From the NCBI GenBank assembly GCA_964528535.1, contig CAZGSQ010000002.1, positions 35,295 through 99,294 on the forward strand: a stretch of 64,000 nt of DNA, in the 5' to 3' direction. This document shows positions 8,744 to 18,203 of the stretch, in pieces. Source of the stretch: CAINVV01 sp964528535. Its GTDB lineage: Bacteria; Bacteroidota; Bacteroidia; Bacteroidales; Prolixibacteraceae. The position numbers and the translations under genes are program-made. The notes beneath the pieces were generated by a model. It was not told the DNA's origin. It saw nothing but the letters and a program-made list of their open reading frames with translations, and did no database searches. Within the stretch, counting starts at the first letter, position 1. The number at the start of each line of letters is the position of its first letter.

Positions 8744-11419
8744 TCAATATTGCTGCTTGTCGAAGAAACTATCCCTCTTGTCAATTTTAAGATCCTGAAG
8801 CATTGCAGCAGTAGCCCGCAGTGTAAAGCTATAGCTCTGACGGTATCCAAATGGAACCAGATTTAAGGACATCTGAAAACAATGCATGTCCCTGAAAATA
8901 TTAAATTGGGTAAATGAAACTTCCATTTTTTGAACATCAAGTCCGGAAGAAAAACCGATTTGCCAATGTTTGGTCAAATTAACGTTACCATTAAAATCAA
9001 GTGTCTGGTTGACAGTAGAACTCTTCTGAGGATCTGGCCTGCTGTACCTCAAACTGTAGTCAAAGCGAAAATCCCAAGGCAGACTGAAATCAGCATATTC
9101 AGGAATGTCCGGATAATTTTTTCTGGCATTGTCTATGATCTTCTGATCCTCCGTTTTTGAAAGTGGCTTTCCATCCTTTCCCAACCCTGGCTTCTTGTCC
9201 TCTTTGGATTTGGATTTGAAACCATAGCCAAATGAAAGATTAGCACTCGTCAGCCTTGCCAACTTGCCATCCCTTGCAATCTGATAAACATTAACGAGGT
9301 GTCCGTTCTCGAAAGCATATGGATCCATAATAGCACCCATGTTGATATCAACACCGGCAACTTTTGTCCGGGCAGAAAGGTTAATGTTTGAAAGGTTTAA
9401 TGAATCAGCTGCAAGATTGTAGGAAGTAGCAAGTGAAAACTGATCGAGCAATTTTACTTTTTTGTACTTCTCCTTCGAAAGGGAATCATTCGAATTCAAA
9501 ACTTTCATCTCTAAAGTATTACTAACATTAAAGCCAATTGAACCCGATCTGCCGGATCCTGCAGTTCCAAAAATAGCCCCTTGGTGGTATGGATACCTTA
9601 ATGAAACAGGCATTCCTTTATCATCAAAATATTCGATATTTCCGTACATTCCATATCCAGGATTGCTGAAATCGGGCTGCATACTGAAACTTAGACTTGG
9701 TGTCATGACATGCCTGATGCCTTTGATGTTCGATTTTGGATTCCTTGGAGTAAAATCTCCATAAATTTTAGTTGAAGCGCCAATACTTACAGAATAATCA
9801 AAATCACGTGTAAAACCAAAAATCGTGTCAGTTACTGCAACTATCTTTTTGACTGGATCATAGGCTTCCCGAATCGATTGAAAATACCATCTCTCATTGT
9901 AATTGATAGATGGACTAACTGTAATAAATTTGAGCGCCTTAAATGAAGTACTCAAAGGAATACTGTGTTTCATTCCGCTTTGCCAGTCCCGCAAAAGATT
10001 TGTCTGGAAAAGTTTATACTCTTTGGTATTGATGGCATTCTGCATGTCAAAACTATAACTCATGCCAATTTTCTGGAACCACTTTTCTTTTCCTGAAGCG
10101 TTTTTGGACTTAAATGGATACCACCTGTTGACGTTAAAGGTCATCTGAGGTAAGGTTAAACTGATCGTCGTGTCCCGACTATTCTGCGAGTGACGAAAGT
10201 TGGCAGACATCGAAAATGGACTATTTTCCCATCTTTTGGTGTAAGAGATGCTGGATTGTTTGGTATTTGTCAGATAATTCTGAAGGGAATATGAATTGTT
10301 CTGATCATATTGACTGGTAGAAAAGTTGACACTTGCACTAAATGTCTGGTTTGGACTTGCCTTAGAGTCCATTGAATGATTCCAGGTGATGGCAAAATCA
10401 TTCTGAATCTTATAATCAGGCAAACCTTTGTCACCAAATACATTTTTGTAAAAATTCACATCAAATCCTCCACTGAATTTGTAGCGAAGTCGATAATTGG
10501 TGTGAAATTTAACACCTCGAGAACCTTTTGAGAAAATATCACCCCGCAGGGCAACGTCAAAATAGTCATTGGCCGCCCAATAATATCCAATATCCCGAAG
10601 GAAGAAACCTCTGTTAATTTCATCCCCATAAGAAGGCATTAAAAAGCCGGAAGAATATTTGGGCGAATTAGGGAAAAATCCAAAAGGAATAAATAAAAAA
10701 TAGATAGGTAAATCTTCTACTACCAGATAAGCCGGACCCGTTACAATTTTTTTATTGGAGAGAACTTTGGCTTTTGTCATCTGAAGGTAAAAATGTGGAT
10801 GTTCAGCATCACAAGTGGTGTACTTTCCATCCTTCATGTTGTAAGTGGAATCATTTACCAATTTCGTTTTACCGCTATGGATAAATCCCCCTTCCTGATC
10901 AGTAACCACACCATAAACTATCCCCTTCTTGGTCAGAAAATTATATCTGATTTCGTCTGCTTCAAATTCCTGCTGACCCTGTTTAAAGACAGGTTTTCCT
11001 ACAATGGTACCCGTTGAATCCGGTTTGCCTGTGGCATGAATAAGATTGCTATCTCTGTTTAGTTCAATATAATCTGCCGTGAGTTCAATATCTTTGTACT
11101 TAACCTGGGCGTTCTTGTTCATAAACACCTTATTTCCTGAATTGTAAAAAGTAATTTTGCCATCAGCTTTGTATTCAACTTGTGCATCAAAATCTTCAGA
11201 ATCCTTTTTTAAATTTAGGGAATCTTTGGAAATCGAGTCATGTTTCATCACAGCCATTGAGTCTTTTACAGTCTTCAAGACATCTTTAGTCAATCGTGAA
11301 GGGGTTTTGGCCATGGTACTACCTAAAGTAGTCCTCCGAATCGGCTCCTGTGAAAAAACAAAAGATGACCCAAGCAGATTCAGAATAAAGATTACATAAA
11401 TATATCGTATAGTGCCCAA
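8744..11419 (-). CDS. lptD: LPS-assembly outer-membrane protein LptD (Bacteroidota type)
   Basis: 891 residues with an N-terminal signal peptide (cleavage near SSFVFSQ). Residues ~80-200 form an OstA/LptA-like beta-jellyroll: repeated short strands such as NAQVKYKDIELTADYIELN, then KQGQQEFEADEIRYNF. The rest is a large beta-barrel rich in alternating aromatic strands, starting around PIYFLFIPFGFFPN. LptD inserts lipopolysaccharide into the outer leaflet together with LptE. Bacteroidota versions are divergent and often annotated only as putative LptD, so the assignment rests on domain order and motifs. It is divergent from the amidase gene at 11559. A TACTTTTG -7-like box lies on the minus strand at 11474-11481. 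Confidence 0.85.
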   Translation of the reverse strand: MGTIRYIYVIFILNLLGSSFVFSQEPIRRTTLGSTMAKTPSRLTKDVLKTVKDSMAVMKHDSISKDSLNLKKDSEDFDAQVEYKADGKITFYNSGNKVFMNKNAQVKYKDIELTADYIELNRDSNLIHATGKPDSTGTIVGKPVFKQGQQEFEADEIRYNFLTKKGIVYGVVTDQEGGFIHSGKTKLVNDSTYNMKDGKYTTCDAEHPHFYLQMTKAKVLSNKKIVTGPAYLVVEDLPIYFLFIPFGFFPNSPKYSSGFLMPSYGDEINRGFFLRDIGYYWAANDYFDVALRGDIFSKGSRGVKFHTNYRLRYKFSGGFDVNFYKNVFGDKGLPDYKIQNDFAITWNHSMDSKASPNQTFSASVNFSTSQYDQNNSYSLQNYLTNTKQSSISYTKRWENSPFSMSANFRHSQNSRDTTISLTLPQMTFNVNRWYPFKSKNASGKEKWFQKIGMSYSFDMQNAINTKEYKLFQTNLLRDWQSGMKHSIPLSTSFKALKFITVSPSINYNERWYFQSIREAYDPVKKIVAVTDTIFGFTRDFDYSVSIGASTKIYGDFTPRNPKSNIKGIRHVMTPSLSFSMQPDFSNPGYGMYGNIEYFDDKGMPVSLRYPYHQGAIFGTAGSGRSGSIGFNVSNTLEMKVLNSNDSLSKEKYKKVKLLDQFSLATSYNLAADSLNLSNINLSARTKVAGVDINMGAIMDPYAFENGHLVNVYQIARDGKLARLTSANLSFGYGFKSKSKEDKKPGLGKDGKPLSKTEDQKIIDNARKNYPDIPEYADFSLPWDFRFDYSLRYSRPDPQKSSTVNQTLDFNGNVNLTKHWQIGFSSGLDVQKMEVSFTQFNIFRDMHCFQMSLNLVPFGYRQSYSFTLRATAAMLQDLKIDKRDSFFDKQQY

Positions 11420-11509
11420 ATCTAAAGAATTAGACCGTTTTTAATCCTAATTTTATAACTTCGGTCTGATTGGCAAAAGTAAAAAATCCTATCGGACTAA
11501 AGGGGTCCA

Positions 11510-11538
11510 TTGATAAATAATTTAATCTTCTATTTTTG
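11510..11538 (+). promoter_or_regulatory. Bacteroidota-type promoter of the amidase gene
   Basis: TTG at 11510-11512, an 18-bp spacer, then TATTTTTG at 11531-11538. This is a full match to the Bacteroidota primary-sigma consensus (TTG or TTTG, N17-23, TAnnTTTG). The predicted transcript starts about 15 bp before the ATG at 11559. Confidence 0.65.
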
Positions 11539-11558
11539 TGTAAGTTTAAAGTATAATC

Positions 11559-12860
11559 ATGAATTCTATTTCTAATTACATGTCATCAATCATTGTACGA
11601 CTTTTCCAATTGCAACTGCTACCTGTTATTATTCTCTCATTTTTGATTCACCCATACTGTTCAGGACAGAAAGGAGAACTTCAACAGATTAAAACTATTG
11701 TAATTGATGCCGGCCATGGTGGAAAAGATCCAGGAACAGTTGTAGGCACTGCAAAAGAAAAGAATATTGTCCTTGACATCGCACTAAAATTAGGTTACCT
11801 GATTAAAAAAAATCAAAAAAATATCAAGATTGTTTTTACAAGGGAAGGAGATTACTATATCCCTCTGATGGACAGAGCGCAGATAGCAAATAAAATTAAT
11901 GCGGATCTCTTTATATCAATTCATGCGAACTATTGCTCAAGTCCCGAAATAAATGGTACTGAAACCTATGTACTAGGATTGCATCGAACCGAAGACAACT
12001 TAAATGTCGCTAAAAAAGAGAACAGTGTCATCTTGTTGGAAGACGACTATTCAAAGAGATATGAAGGATTCAATCCTAATTTATCTGAATCATACATCAT
12101 GTTTGAACTAGTCCAGGATGCCTATCTGGACCAAAGTTTGCGGTTTGCATCAATTCTTCAATCTAATTTCAAAGAATTGGCAATGCGACATGACAGGGAA
12201 GTCAGACAAGCCGGTTTTCTGGTATTGAGGGAAACATCTATGCCCAGCGTATTGATAGAAACTGGTTACCTGAGTAACAAGAAGGAGAATAGTTTCCTTC
12301 TGACTGATGCTGGAAGGGGCGAAATTGCCCAATCAATTTATGGATCATTGCTTAACTACATCAGCAAAATAGATGCTAAGGATAAAACGACAAACCAATC
12401 TGAAAAATCCAATCTTTCGCAAAAATCATCTGTCAAGATGCTCAATGTACCCAAATCATCAGACAAAGAGCTGTCTGAAAATAAGATAAGGAACGAGAAG
12501 TCAAATGGCAACAAAAAAAATATTTCTAATACTGAAAAGCAAAAAGAGAGATCAGGAACAGGAGTAAATGCTCAAATAAAAAATGAGATAAATACTACCG
12601 GGAAAAAGACAACCTACGCGATACAAATTGGGGTGTTTTCTAAGAAAATTAATGCTGATTCAAAGGTGTTTAAAGGGATTTCACCCATTCGGGAAGTTGT
12701 AAAGGATGGGAAATATAAATATTTTTGCTTTGAATCAGCCACATTTGATTCGGCGAAAGCAAATTTTAATTCAGTCGTTCATAACTTTCCAGATGCATTT
12801 ATCGTATCAATTAAAGAGAACCAAATCAAATTGGTATGGGATGGTCGTTCAAATAAGTGA
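11559..12860 (+). CDS. N-acetylmuramoyl-L-alanine amidase with C-terminal SPOR-like domain
   Basis: 433 residues. The signal peptide or anchor ends around HPYCSGQ. The Amidase_3 domain (residues ~45-265) has the zinc ligands in VIDAGHGGKDPG and ISIHANY, and the catalytic glutamate region in VLIETGYLSN. It cleaves the amide between MurNAc and the stem peptide in the periplasm during cell separation. A charged low-complexity linker (residues ~270-350, rich in Lys, Ser and Asn) leads to a C-terminal SPOR-like domain (YAIQIGVFSKK onward) that probably targets the enzyme to denuded septal glycan. A clear promoter lies at 11510-11538. The MCE gene downstream carries a very similar C-terminal domain. 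Confidence 0.93.
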   Translation: MNSISNYMSSIIVRLFQLQLLPVIILSFLIHPYCSGQKGELQQIKTIVIDAGHGGKDPGTVVGTAKEKNIVLDIALKLGYLIKKNQKNIKIVFTREGDYYIPLMDRAQIANKINADLFISIHANYCSSPEINGTETYVLGLHRTEDNLNVAKKENSVILLEDDYSKRYEGFNPNLSESYIMFELVQDAYLDQSLRFASILQSNFKELAMRHDREVRQAGFLVLRETSMPSVLIETGYLSNKKENSFLLTDAGRGEIAQSIYGSLLNYISKIDAKDKTTNQSEKSNLSQKSSVKMLNVPKSSDKELSENKIRNEKSNGNKKNISNTEKQKERSGTGVNAQIKNEINTTGKKTTYAIQIGVFSKKINADSKVFKGISPIREVVKDGKYKYFCFESATFDSAKANFNSVVHNFPDAFIVSIKENQIKLVWDGRSNK

Positions 12861-13102
12861 ATAAATATTAAAAGTTTATCAGCTAAGTATGATTTTTAAT
12901 TTATTCATATTTACCTTTGTAACCATCTTCGGTATAGGTTCATGTTGACTTATCAGGATGCTTTGTGTTCGCGAAACTAAAAAATAAGGAAATTTAAGCG
13001 TTAGAACAGTAATAAGAGATGTATCCGGAAGGCGATCCAATTTAGTTCATGTGTACGATCTTAGCTGTTTACAATATGAAATTTAACAAACGATAGTTCC
13101 CT

Positions 13103-14362
13103 GTGAAAATCTCAAAGACTTCAAAAATTGGTATTGTTTTGGTAATCAGCTTCACGGTGTTGGTTTGGGGAATCAATTTCTTAAAAGGGCGTGATATCTT
13201 CAGAACAGAAAAAGTCTTCATTGCGAGGTATAAGAACGTAGGAGGTTTAGAAGCATCTACAATTGTTCAGCTTAATGGGTTAAAGATTGGCTATGTGAGA
13301 GAAGTCTATTTTGCTGAAGATCTATCAGGTGACCTCATAGTAAAATTAGCAATCTTCAACAAATTTCCGCTGCCTGTAGGCACTACCGCCGAGATTGCAA
13401 GTAGTGATCTTTTGGGTTCAAAGATTGTGAAGCTGGGGCTAGGTAAATCTTCCAAATTTTATCAGAACAATGATACCATCAAAACAAAGATTGAGTCTGA
13501 TTTCATGAGTCAAGTTACCGAACAAATTGCTCCGATTAAAGCAAAGGCAGAACGATTGATAGTTTCACTGGATTCAATTGTTTCAGGAGTTTCATTGATG
13601 CTGAACAACGATACACGAAAAAGTATAGAAAAAAGCCTTCTTCAAATCAGTAAGACAATGGAAAATCTGGAGCATATATCAAGCGATTTGAGCATCGTGG
13701 TTGGTGAACAAAAGCACAATCTTTCTGCTTCTATAATGAATATCAAAGATTTAACAGAAAATTTGAACAACGATTCCAAATCATTGGGAGGTATTCTGAA
13801 TAAATTTTCCTCAATCAGTGATTCAATAAATCCCTCAGAAGTAAAATCTATATTTGATCATTTGAACAACTCTGTTACTGGACTGGATGCAATTTTGAAA
13901 GATGTCAATAATTCCAAAGGCACACTTGGGTTATTGGTTAAAGATTCTACTTTGTATACAAAACTGGCCGAGTCTAGTAACAATTTAAATCAACTGCTCA
14001 TTGATCTTAAAAGAAACCCGCACCGTTATTTGAAAATTTCGGCTTTCGACTTTGGTAAGGAGGTCTACCTTGCTCCTTCTGCGACTTATAAAACTATTGA
14101 AAATATCGACTTTAAAGTTTTTTTATTCAGTTCGACTGTACAAATTCCAACTAAATCTTCAGTATTTCAAGGAATTACAAACATTTCAGAAGTGTCTGAG
14201 AAATCTAAGTTTTTGTACTTTGCGGGAGAAGATAAATCGTACAATAAAATTAGAATCATTCTAAATAATGTGCAACTCTCTTTTCCTCAGGCATCTTTAA
14301 AAGCTTATCAGAATAAAGTTGAAATATCAGTTAAAAAAGCATTAAAAATTTGTTCTGAATGA
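13103..14362 (+). CDS. MCE/MlaD family lipid-transport protein with SPOR-like C-terminus
   Basis: 419 residues from a GTG start (KISKTSKIGIVLV follows). An N-terminal membrane anchor (residues ~9-25) is followed by an MCE domain (~38-115) with the NVGGLEASTIVQLNGLKIG and SSDLLGSKIVKL blocks typical of MlaD, and then a long helical, coiled-coil-prone region (~135-310). MCE proteins form hexameric rings that carry phospholipids between inner and outer membranes. After the common NPHRYLKISAFDFG segment the protein continues ~90 residues with a SPOR-like domain (FKVFLFSSTVQIP to KNKVEISV-like strands) resembling the end of the amidase encoded just upstream. There is a 242-bp gap to the amidase. 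TACCTTTG at 12912-12919 is a possible -7 box, without a good -33. No MlaE or MlaF gene is nearby. Confidence 0.85.
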   Translation: MKISKTSKIGIVLVISFTVLVWGINFLKGRDIFRTEKVFIARYKNVGGLEASTIVQLNGLKIGYVREVYFAEDLSGDLIVKLAIFNKFPLPVGTTAEIASSDLLGSKIVKLGLGKSSKFYQNNDTIKTKIESDFMSQVTEQIAPIKAKAERLIVSLDSIVSGVSLMLNNDTRKSIEKSLLQISKTMENLEHISSDLSIVVGEQKHNLSASIMNIKDLTENLNNDSKSLGGILNKFSSISDSINPSEVKSIFDHLNNSVTGLDAILKDVNNSKGTLGLLVKDSTLYTKLAESSNNLNQLLIDLKRNPHRYLKISAFDFGKEVYLAPSATYKTIENIDFKVFLFSSTVQIPTKSSVFQGITNISEVSEKSKFLYFAGEDKSYNKIRIILNNVQLSFPQASLKAYQNKVEISVKKALKICSE

Positions 14363-14674
14363 TTTTGTATTAATCTTTTTTAACTAATTTAACCCGTCAA
14401 AATAAGATTGATTTTTTAAGTTTTTTGTCAACCGACAAAAAAAATAAACTTCAGAATTTTATGGGTTTGCCAAAGTTGAATTATCATTCAATCAACGTTT
14501 TGACCTAATTGTTTTGTATGTATCTGATAATCAGATATTTATTTTTTTATATGATATATTTGATTGATTTATAAATATTTAGATAATGAATAACATGATG
14601 ATTATTTTTGTAGCGTGATCCCTGATAATCGATGCTAATAATTATTAAATTTTTAAATTTTTACCACAACCTAA
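14363..14674. other. AT-rich 312-bp region upstream of dnaA
   Basis: Non-coding and very AT-rich. I see no TTATNCACA-type DnaA boxes, so the sequence does not support an origin here. It holds a perfect inverted repeat at 14521-14537 (TATCTGAT-A-ATCAGATA), a second copy of its core TGATAATC at about 14623-14630, and a TATTTTTG -7-like box at 14603-14610 without an evident -33. It most likely contains the dnaA promoter and control region. Confidence 0.5.
14521..14537. promoter_or_regulatory. Inverted repeat upstream of dnaA
   Basis: TATCTGATAATCAGATA is a perfect 8-bp inverted repeat with one central base. It lies about 65 bp upstream of the TATTTTTG -7 candidate. It is a possible binding site for a dimeric regulator of dnaA. 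Confidence 0.3.
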
Positions 14675-16105
14675 ATGGAGAAAGATCACGCAAGAATATG
14701 GGACAGTTGTTTAAGAATCATCAAAGACAATGTTCCAAATATAAGTTACAGGACTTGGTTTGAGCCTATTGTTCCACTTAAACTAGAGAACAATATTCTA
14801 ACAATTCAGGTACCAAGTCCATTTTTTTACGAATATTTGGAAGAACAATACATTGATATTCTGAGAAAAACACTTAGAAAAGAATTGGGTGCTGGTGCAA
14901 AGCTTGAATACAATGTAATAGTAGACAACAACAACAGCATTAACAACAAACAATATACTGTAAAACTTCCTACCAATCAAAACAGTAATTTAAAGAATAA
15001 ACCGGTATCAGCTTTACTCCCAACAGAAGAAAGTGGAATCCGTAACCCATTTGTCATTCCAGGTATTCAGAAAATACAAATTGACTCCCAACTTAAACAG
15101 GACAATACATTTGATAACTTCATAGAAGGTGAATGCAACCGTCTTGCCAGAAGTGCAGGATTTGCAGTCGCTCAAAAGCCTGGAGGTACAGCTTTTAATC
15201 CTTTGATGCTTTATGGTAATTCAGGACTGGGTAAAACGCACCTTGCCCAAGCCATCGGGATAGAGGTTAAAGAAAGATTTCCAGACAAGATTGTTTTGTA
15301 TGTCAATGCAAACAAGTTTTTTATTCAATTTTCAGAGGCAACTCGCAACAACTCACGAAATGATTTTCTACATTTTTATCAGATGATTGACGTATTAATC
15401 ATTGACGATGTGCAGGAATTTGCCGGCAAGGAGAAAACACAAGAAACTTTCTTTCACATTTTTAACCACCTTCACCAGTCAGGAAAGCAATTAATCCTAA
15501 CGTCGGATAAATCTCCAATTGAATTGAAAGGCATGGAACAACGTTTACTTTCGAGATTTAAATGGGGATTGACAGCAGATTTGCAAGTTCCTGATTTTGA
15601 AACGAGAATGAACATTCTTAAAAAGAAAATCTACAAAGATGGAATAATCATTTCGGAAGAGGTTCTTGAATACATTGCATCTCACATCAACAGCAATGTT
15701 AGAGAGCTGGAAGGCGCCTTGATTTCATTGCTTGCACAAGCTACCCTTAACAAAAAGGAGATTACACTTGATCTGGCAATAAAAATGATTAACAAACTTG
15801 TTAACAATACAAAAAGAGAGCTAACCATTGATTACATTTCAAAAGTTGTCTCAGATTACTTTTGTATTCCTGTCGATTCACTTGCAGTAAAAACCAGGAA
15901 AAGAGAAATTGTTCAGGCAAGACAAATTGCAATGTATTTTTCCAAGCATCTGACGCAATCATCATTGGCCTCGATTGGTTCGCAGATTGGAGGTAAAGAT
16001 CATGCTACAGTTCTGCACGCTTGCAGAACCGTGACTAACCTAAAAGAGATAGACAAAAATTTCAGATTGAGCATTGATGAAATTGAAAACAAACTAAAAA
16101 TGTAA
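14675..16105 (+). CDS. dnaA: Chromosomal replication initiator protein DnaA
   Basis: 476 residues, normal length. Domain I (~1-85) contains the ISYRTWFEPIVP motif. A short variable Asn/Lys-rich domain II follows. Domain III is AAA+ with Walker A GNSGLGKTH (~180-190), Walker B VLIIDDVQEF (~240) and the arginine-finger region around LLSRFKWG. Domain IV ends with the DNA-binding signature GGKDHATVLHACR (~438-450). The protein binds DnaA boxes and opens the origin. The gene is followed by a good intrinsic terminator at 16115-16143, so it is monocistronic. No dnaN, recF or rpmH neighbours are present, as is common in Bacteroidota. Confidence 0.98.
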   Translation: MEKDHARIWDSCLRIIKDNVPNISYRTWFEPIVPLKLENNILTIQVPSPFFYEYLEEQYIDILRKTLRKELGAGAKLEYNVIVDNNNSINNKQYTVKLPTNQNSNLKNKPVSALLPTEESGIRNPFVIPGIQKIQIDSQLKQDNTFDNFIEGECNRLARSAGFAVAQKPGGTAFNPLMLYGNSGLGKTHLAQAIGIEVKERFPDKIVLYVNANKFFIQFSEATRNNSRNDFLHFYQMIDVLIIDDVQEFAGKEKTQETFFHIFNHLHQSGKQLILTSDKSPIELKGMEQRLLSRFKWGLTADLQVPDFETRMNILKKKIYKDGIIISEEVLEYIASHINSNVRELEGALISLLAQATLNKKEITLDLAIKMINKLVNNTKRELTIDYISKVVSDYFCIPVDSLAVKTRKREIVQARQIAMYFSKHLTQSSLASIGSQIGGKDHATVLHACRTVTNLKEIDKNFRLSIDEIENKLKM

Positions 16106-16114
16106 AACACTGAC

Positions 16115-16143
16115 AAGCAGACTATAAAGTTTGCTTTTTTTTT
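16115..16143 (+). terminator. Rho-independent terminator of dnaA
   Basis: AAGCAGACT-ATAA-AGTTTGCTT forms a 9-bp stem with one G-U pair and a 4-base loop. A run of Ts follows, to 16143. It begins 10 bp after the dnaA stop codon. Confidence 0.8.
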
Positions 16144-16184
16144 AAACTTTGAAGGTAGAATTATTTTATATTCCCAAAAAATAG

Positions 16185-16796
16185 ATGCTAATTGACTCTT
16201 TTCAAACTATTGCTGAACCATGTGAGGGAACTTATAAAGAAAAGGGAAGCAAATTTTTATCTTACGCTTACCCAGTATCAGAAGAGGAAGAGATCAAATT
16301 GATCTTGTCAAAGATTAGGAAAGAGCATTTTTCCGCACGACATTGTTGTTTCGCATGGAGTTTAGGGATTGAACATGAAAAATACAGGGTCAACGATGAT
16401 GGTGAGCCGTCAGGTACGGCTGGACGTCCGATATTCGGTCAGATTCAGTCACATAAGCTTACCAATATTTTGTTGGTCGTGGTAAGGTATTTTGGCGGTA
16501 CCCTTTTGGGAGCAAGTGGACTTATCAGAGCCTACAGAGAAGCAGCATCACTAGCCATCCAAAAGGAAAATATTATCACAAAAAATATTGAGGCAACCAT
16601 CGAGGTTCAATTTGGATTGGAGGCCATGAACAATATGATGTTGATGGTGAAAGAAGAACAGATGGAAATTACCAGTTCTACTTATGAAAAAGCGTACATC
16701 TATACCCTCAGAATTAGGTTGTCAAAAGTTGAAACAATTTTAGCCAAACTTGAAATGATGGCGGGTATCATCAAATGGGAAATAGCAAAATCGTAA
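16185..16796 (+). CDS. yigZ: YigZ/IMPACT (UPF0029) family protein
   Basis: 203 residues with the N-terminal Impact domain: KGSKFLSYAYPV, the ARHCCFAWSLG block, NDDGEPSGTAGRPI and VVRYFGGTLLGASGLIRAY, all family hallmarks. A C-terminal ferredoxin-like DUF1949-type region follows. Bacterial YigZ is a conserved cytoplasmic protein. The eukaryotic relative IMPACT modulates GCN2, but the bacterial role is unsettled. It is followed 26 bp later by pyrB on the same strand and may be cotranscribed with it. Confidence 0.93.
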   Translation: MLIDSFQTIAEPCEGTYKEKGSKFLSYAYPVSEEEEIKLILSKIRKEHFSARHCCFAWSLGIEHEKYRVNDDGEPSGTAGRPIFGQIQSHKLTNILLVVVRYFGGTLLGASGLIRAYREAASLAIQKENIITKNIEATIEVQFGLEAMNNMMLMVKEEQMEITSSTYEKAYIYTLRIRLSKVETILAKLEMMAGIIKWEIAKS

Positions 16797-16822
16797 TGTA
16801 ACTTATATTATTTCAATTGATT

Positions 16823-17734
16823 ATGAACCAGAGAAATTTAATTTCAATTACTGATTTTTCCAAGGAGGAATATTTGAAGATCATGGAGCTTTCTCAAATA
16901 TTTGAAGCTAATCCAAATCAAACTTTGTTAAAAGGTAAGGTTATCGCAACTCTTTTCTTCGAACCATCTACACGCACACGACTTAGTTTTGAAACTGCGA
17001 TCAACAGATTGGGTGGAAAGATCATTGGGTTCTCAGATTCAAATTCTTCGAGCGTTTCAAAAGGAGAGACTTTGCATGACACAATCAAGATGGTAAGTAA
17101 TTATGCAGATTTGATCATCATGAGACATCCTCTGGAAGGGAGTGCAAGGTATGCTGCGGAAGTTGCTGATGTACCGGTGATCAATGCTGGAGATGGCGCT
17201 AATCAGCATCCCAGCCAGACCTTGCTCGACATGTATTCAATAAAAAAGACACAAGGCAGACTCGATGATATCAACCTATTTCTGGTTGGTGATTTGAAAT
17301 ATGGAAGAACTGTTCATAGTCTCTTAATGGCAATGTCACAATTCAATAATCCAATTTTCAATTTCGTCGCTCCCCCAGAATTGGCAATGCCTGATGAGTA
17401 CAAGAAATTTCTTTCGTTAAAGGGAATCAGGTATTTTGAACATCTTGAATTTAACGACATCATCAACCAGGCTGACATCATCTATATGACAAGAGTTCAA
17501 AAAGAACGCTTTATAGATCCTGTCGAATATGAAAAGGTTAAGAATGTCTATATTCTTAGAAATGAAATGTTGGCAGATACCAAGTCTAACATGAGGATTT
17601 TACATCCTCTCCCCCGAATCAATGAAATACATACAAATGTCGATACAAATCCCAAGGCATATTATTTTTCGCAAGCACGAAATGGGGTATATACCAGAAT
17701 GGCAATCATTTCACATTTGTTAAATCTTCAATAG
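16823..17734 (+). CDS. pyrB: Aspartate carbamoyltransferase catalytic subunit
   Basis: 303 residues from the ATG at 16823; an in-frame TTG lies 6 bp upstream but the ATG fits the family better. It joins carbamoyl phosphate and aspartate in step 2 of pyrimidine synthesis. Visible motifs are the carbamoyl-phosphate loop FFEPSTRTRLSFE, the SSSVSKGETLHDT lysine loop, HPSQTLLDMY, MTRVQKERF and HPLPRINEI. All catalytic residues are intact. The gene overlaps nothing and precedes pyrI by 9 bp, giving the classical pyrBI operon for the allosteric dodecameric enzyme. Confidence 0.97.
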   Translation: MNQRNLISITDFSKEEYLKIMELSQIFEANPNQTLLKGKVIATLFFEPSTRTRLSFETAINRLGGKIIGFSDSNSSSVSKGETLHDTIKMVSNYADLIIMRHPLEGSARYAAEVADVPVINAGDGANQHPSQTLLDMYSIKKTQGRLDDINLFLVGDLKYGRTVHSLLMAMSQFNNPIFNFVAPPELAMPDEYKKFLSLKGIRYFEHLEFNDIINQADIIYMTRVQKERFIDPVEYEKVKNVYILRNEMLADTKSNMRILHPLPRINEIHTNVDTNPKAYYFSQARNGVYTRMAIISHLLNLQ

Positions 17735-17743
17735 TTAAAAGAT

Positions 17744-18196
17744 ATGCAAAAGCAACTCAATGTCAGTGCGATCAAAGATGGAACAGTCATAGACCATATT
17801 CCCACCAAAGCACTATTTAAAGTAGTTCAAATACTTAAACTAGATGAATTTGAAAATATGGTTACTTTTGGCAACAACCTCGATAGTAAAGCGATGGGGA
17901 CAAAAGCGATCATTAAGATATCCAATCGCTATTTTGCTGATGAAGAGGTAAACAAAATTGCACTGGTAGCTCCAAATGCAAAACTCAATACCATCCGAAA
18001 TTATGAAGTAGTAGAAAAACGGATCGTACAGATTCCTGATCAGGTAATTGGAATTGTACGTTGCTTCAATCCAAAATGCATTACAAATGCAGAGAATGTG
18101 CCAACGAGGTTTCAAATAATCAATGTTAAGGCAATCGAATTGAAATGTTATTATTGTGAAAAAATTACCTATGAAAATGAAATCAGGATCATATAA
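17744..18196 (+). CDS. pyrI: Aspartate carbamoyltransferase regulatory subunit
   Basis: 150 residues, standard length. The N-terminal allosteric nucleotide-binding domain has VSAIKDGTVIDHIP and the C-terminal zinc domain has the four cysteines in CFNPKC and CYYC. It binds CTP and ATP and links PyrB trimers. It lies 9 bp after pyrB, so the two are clearly cotranscribed and made in step. The 3' end lies close to or overlaps the start of the GAF-domain gene. Confidence 0.96.
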   Translation: MQKQLNVSAIKDGTVIDHIPTKALFKVVQILKLDEFENMVTFGNNLDSKAMGTKAIIKISNRYFADEEVNKIALVAPNAKLNTIRNYEVVEKRIVQIPDQVIGIVRCFNPKCITNAENVPTRFQIINVKAIELKCYYCEKITYENEIRII

Positions 18197-18203
18197 TACA
18201 GCA

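Noticed and set aside
14363..14674. Replication origin next to dnaA
   Set aside because: AT-rich, but no DnaA-box cluster is visible. In this phylum dnaA and the origin are often apart.
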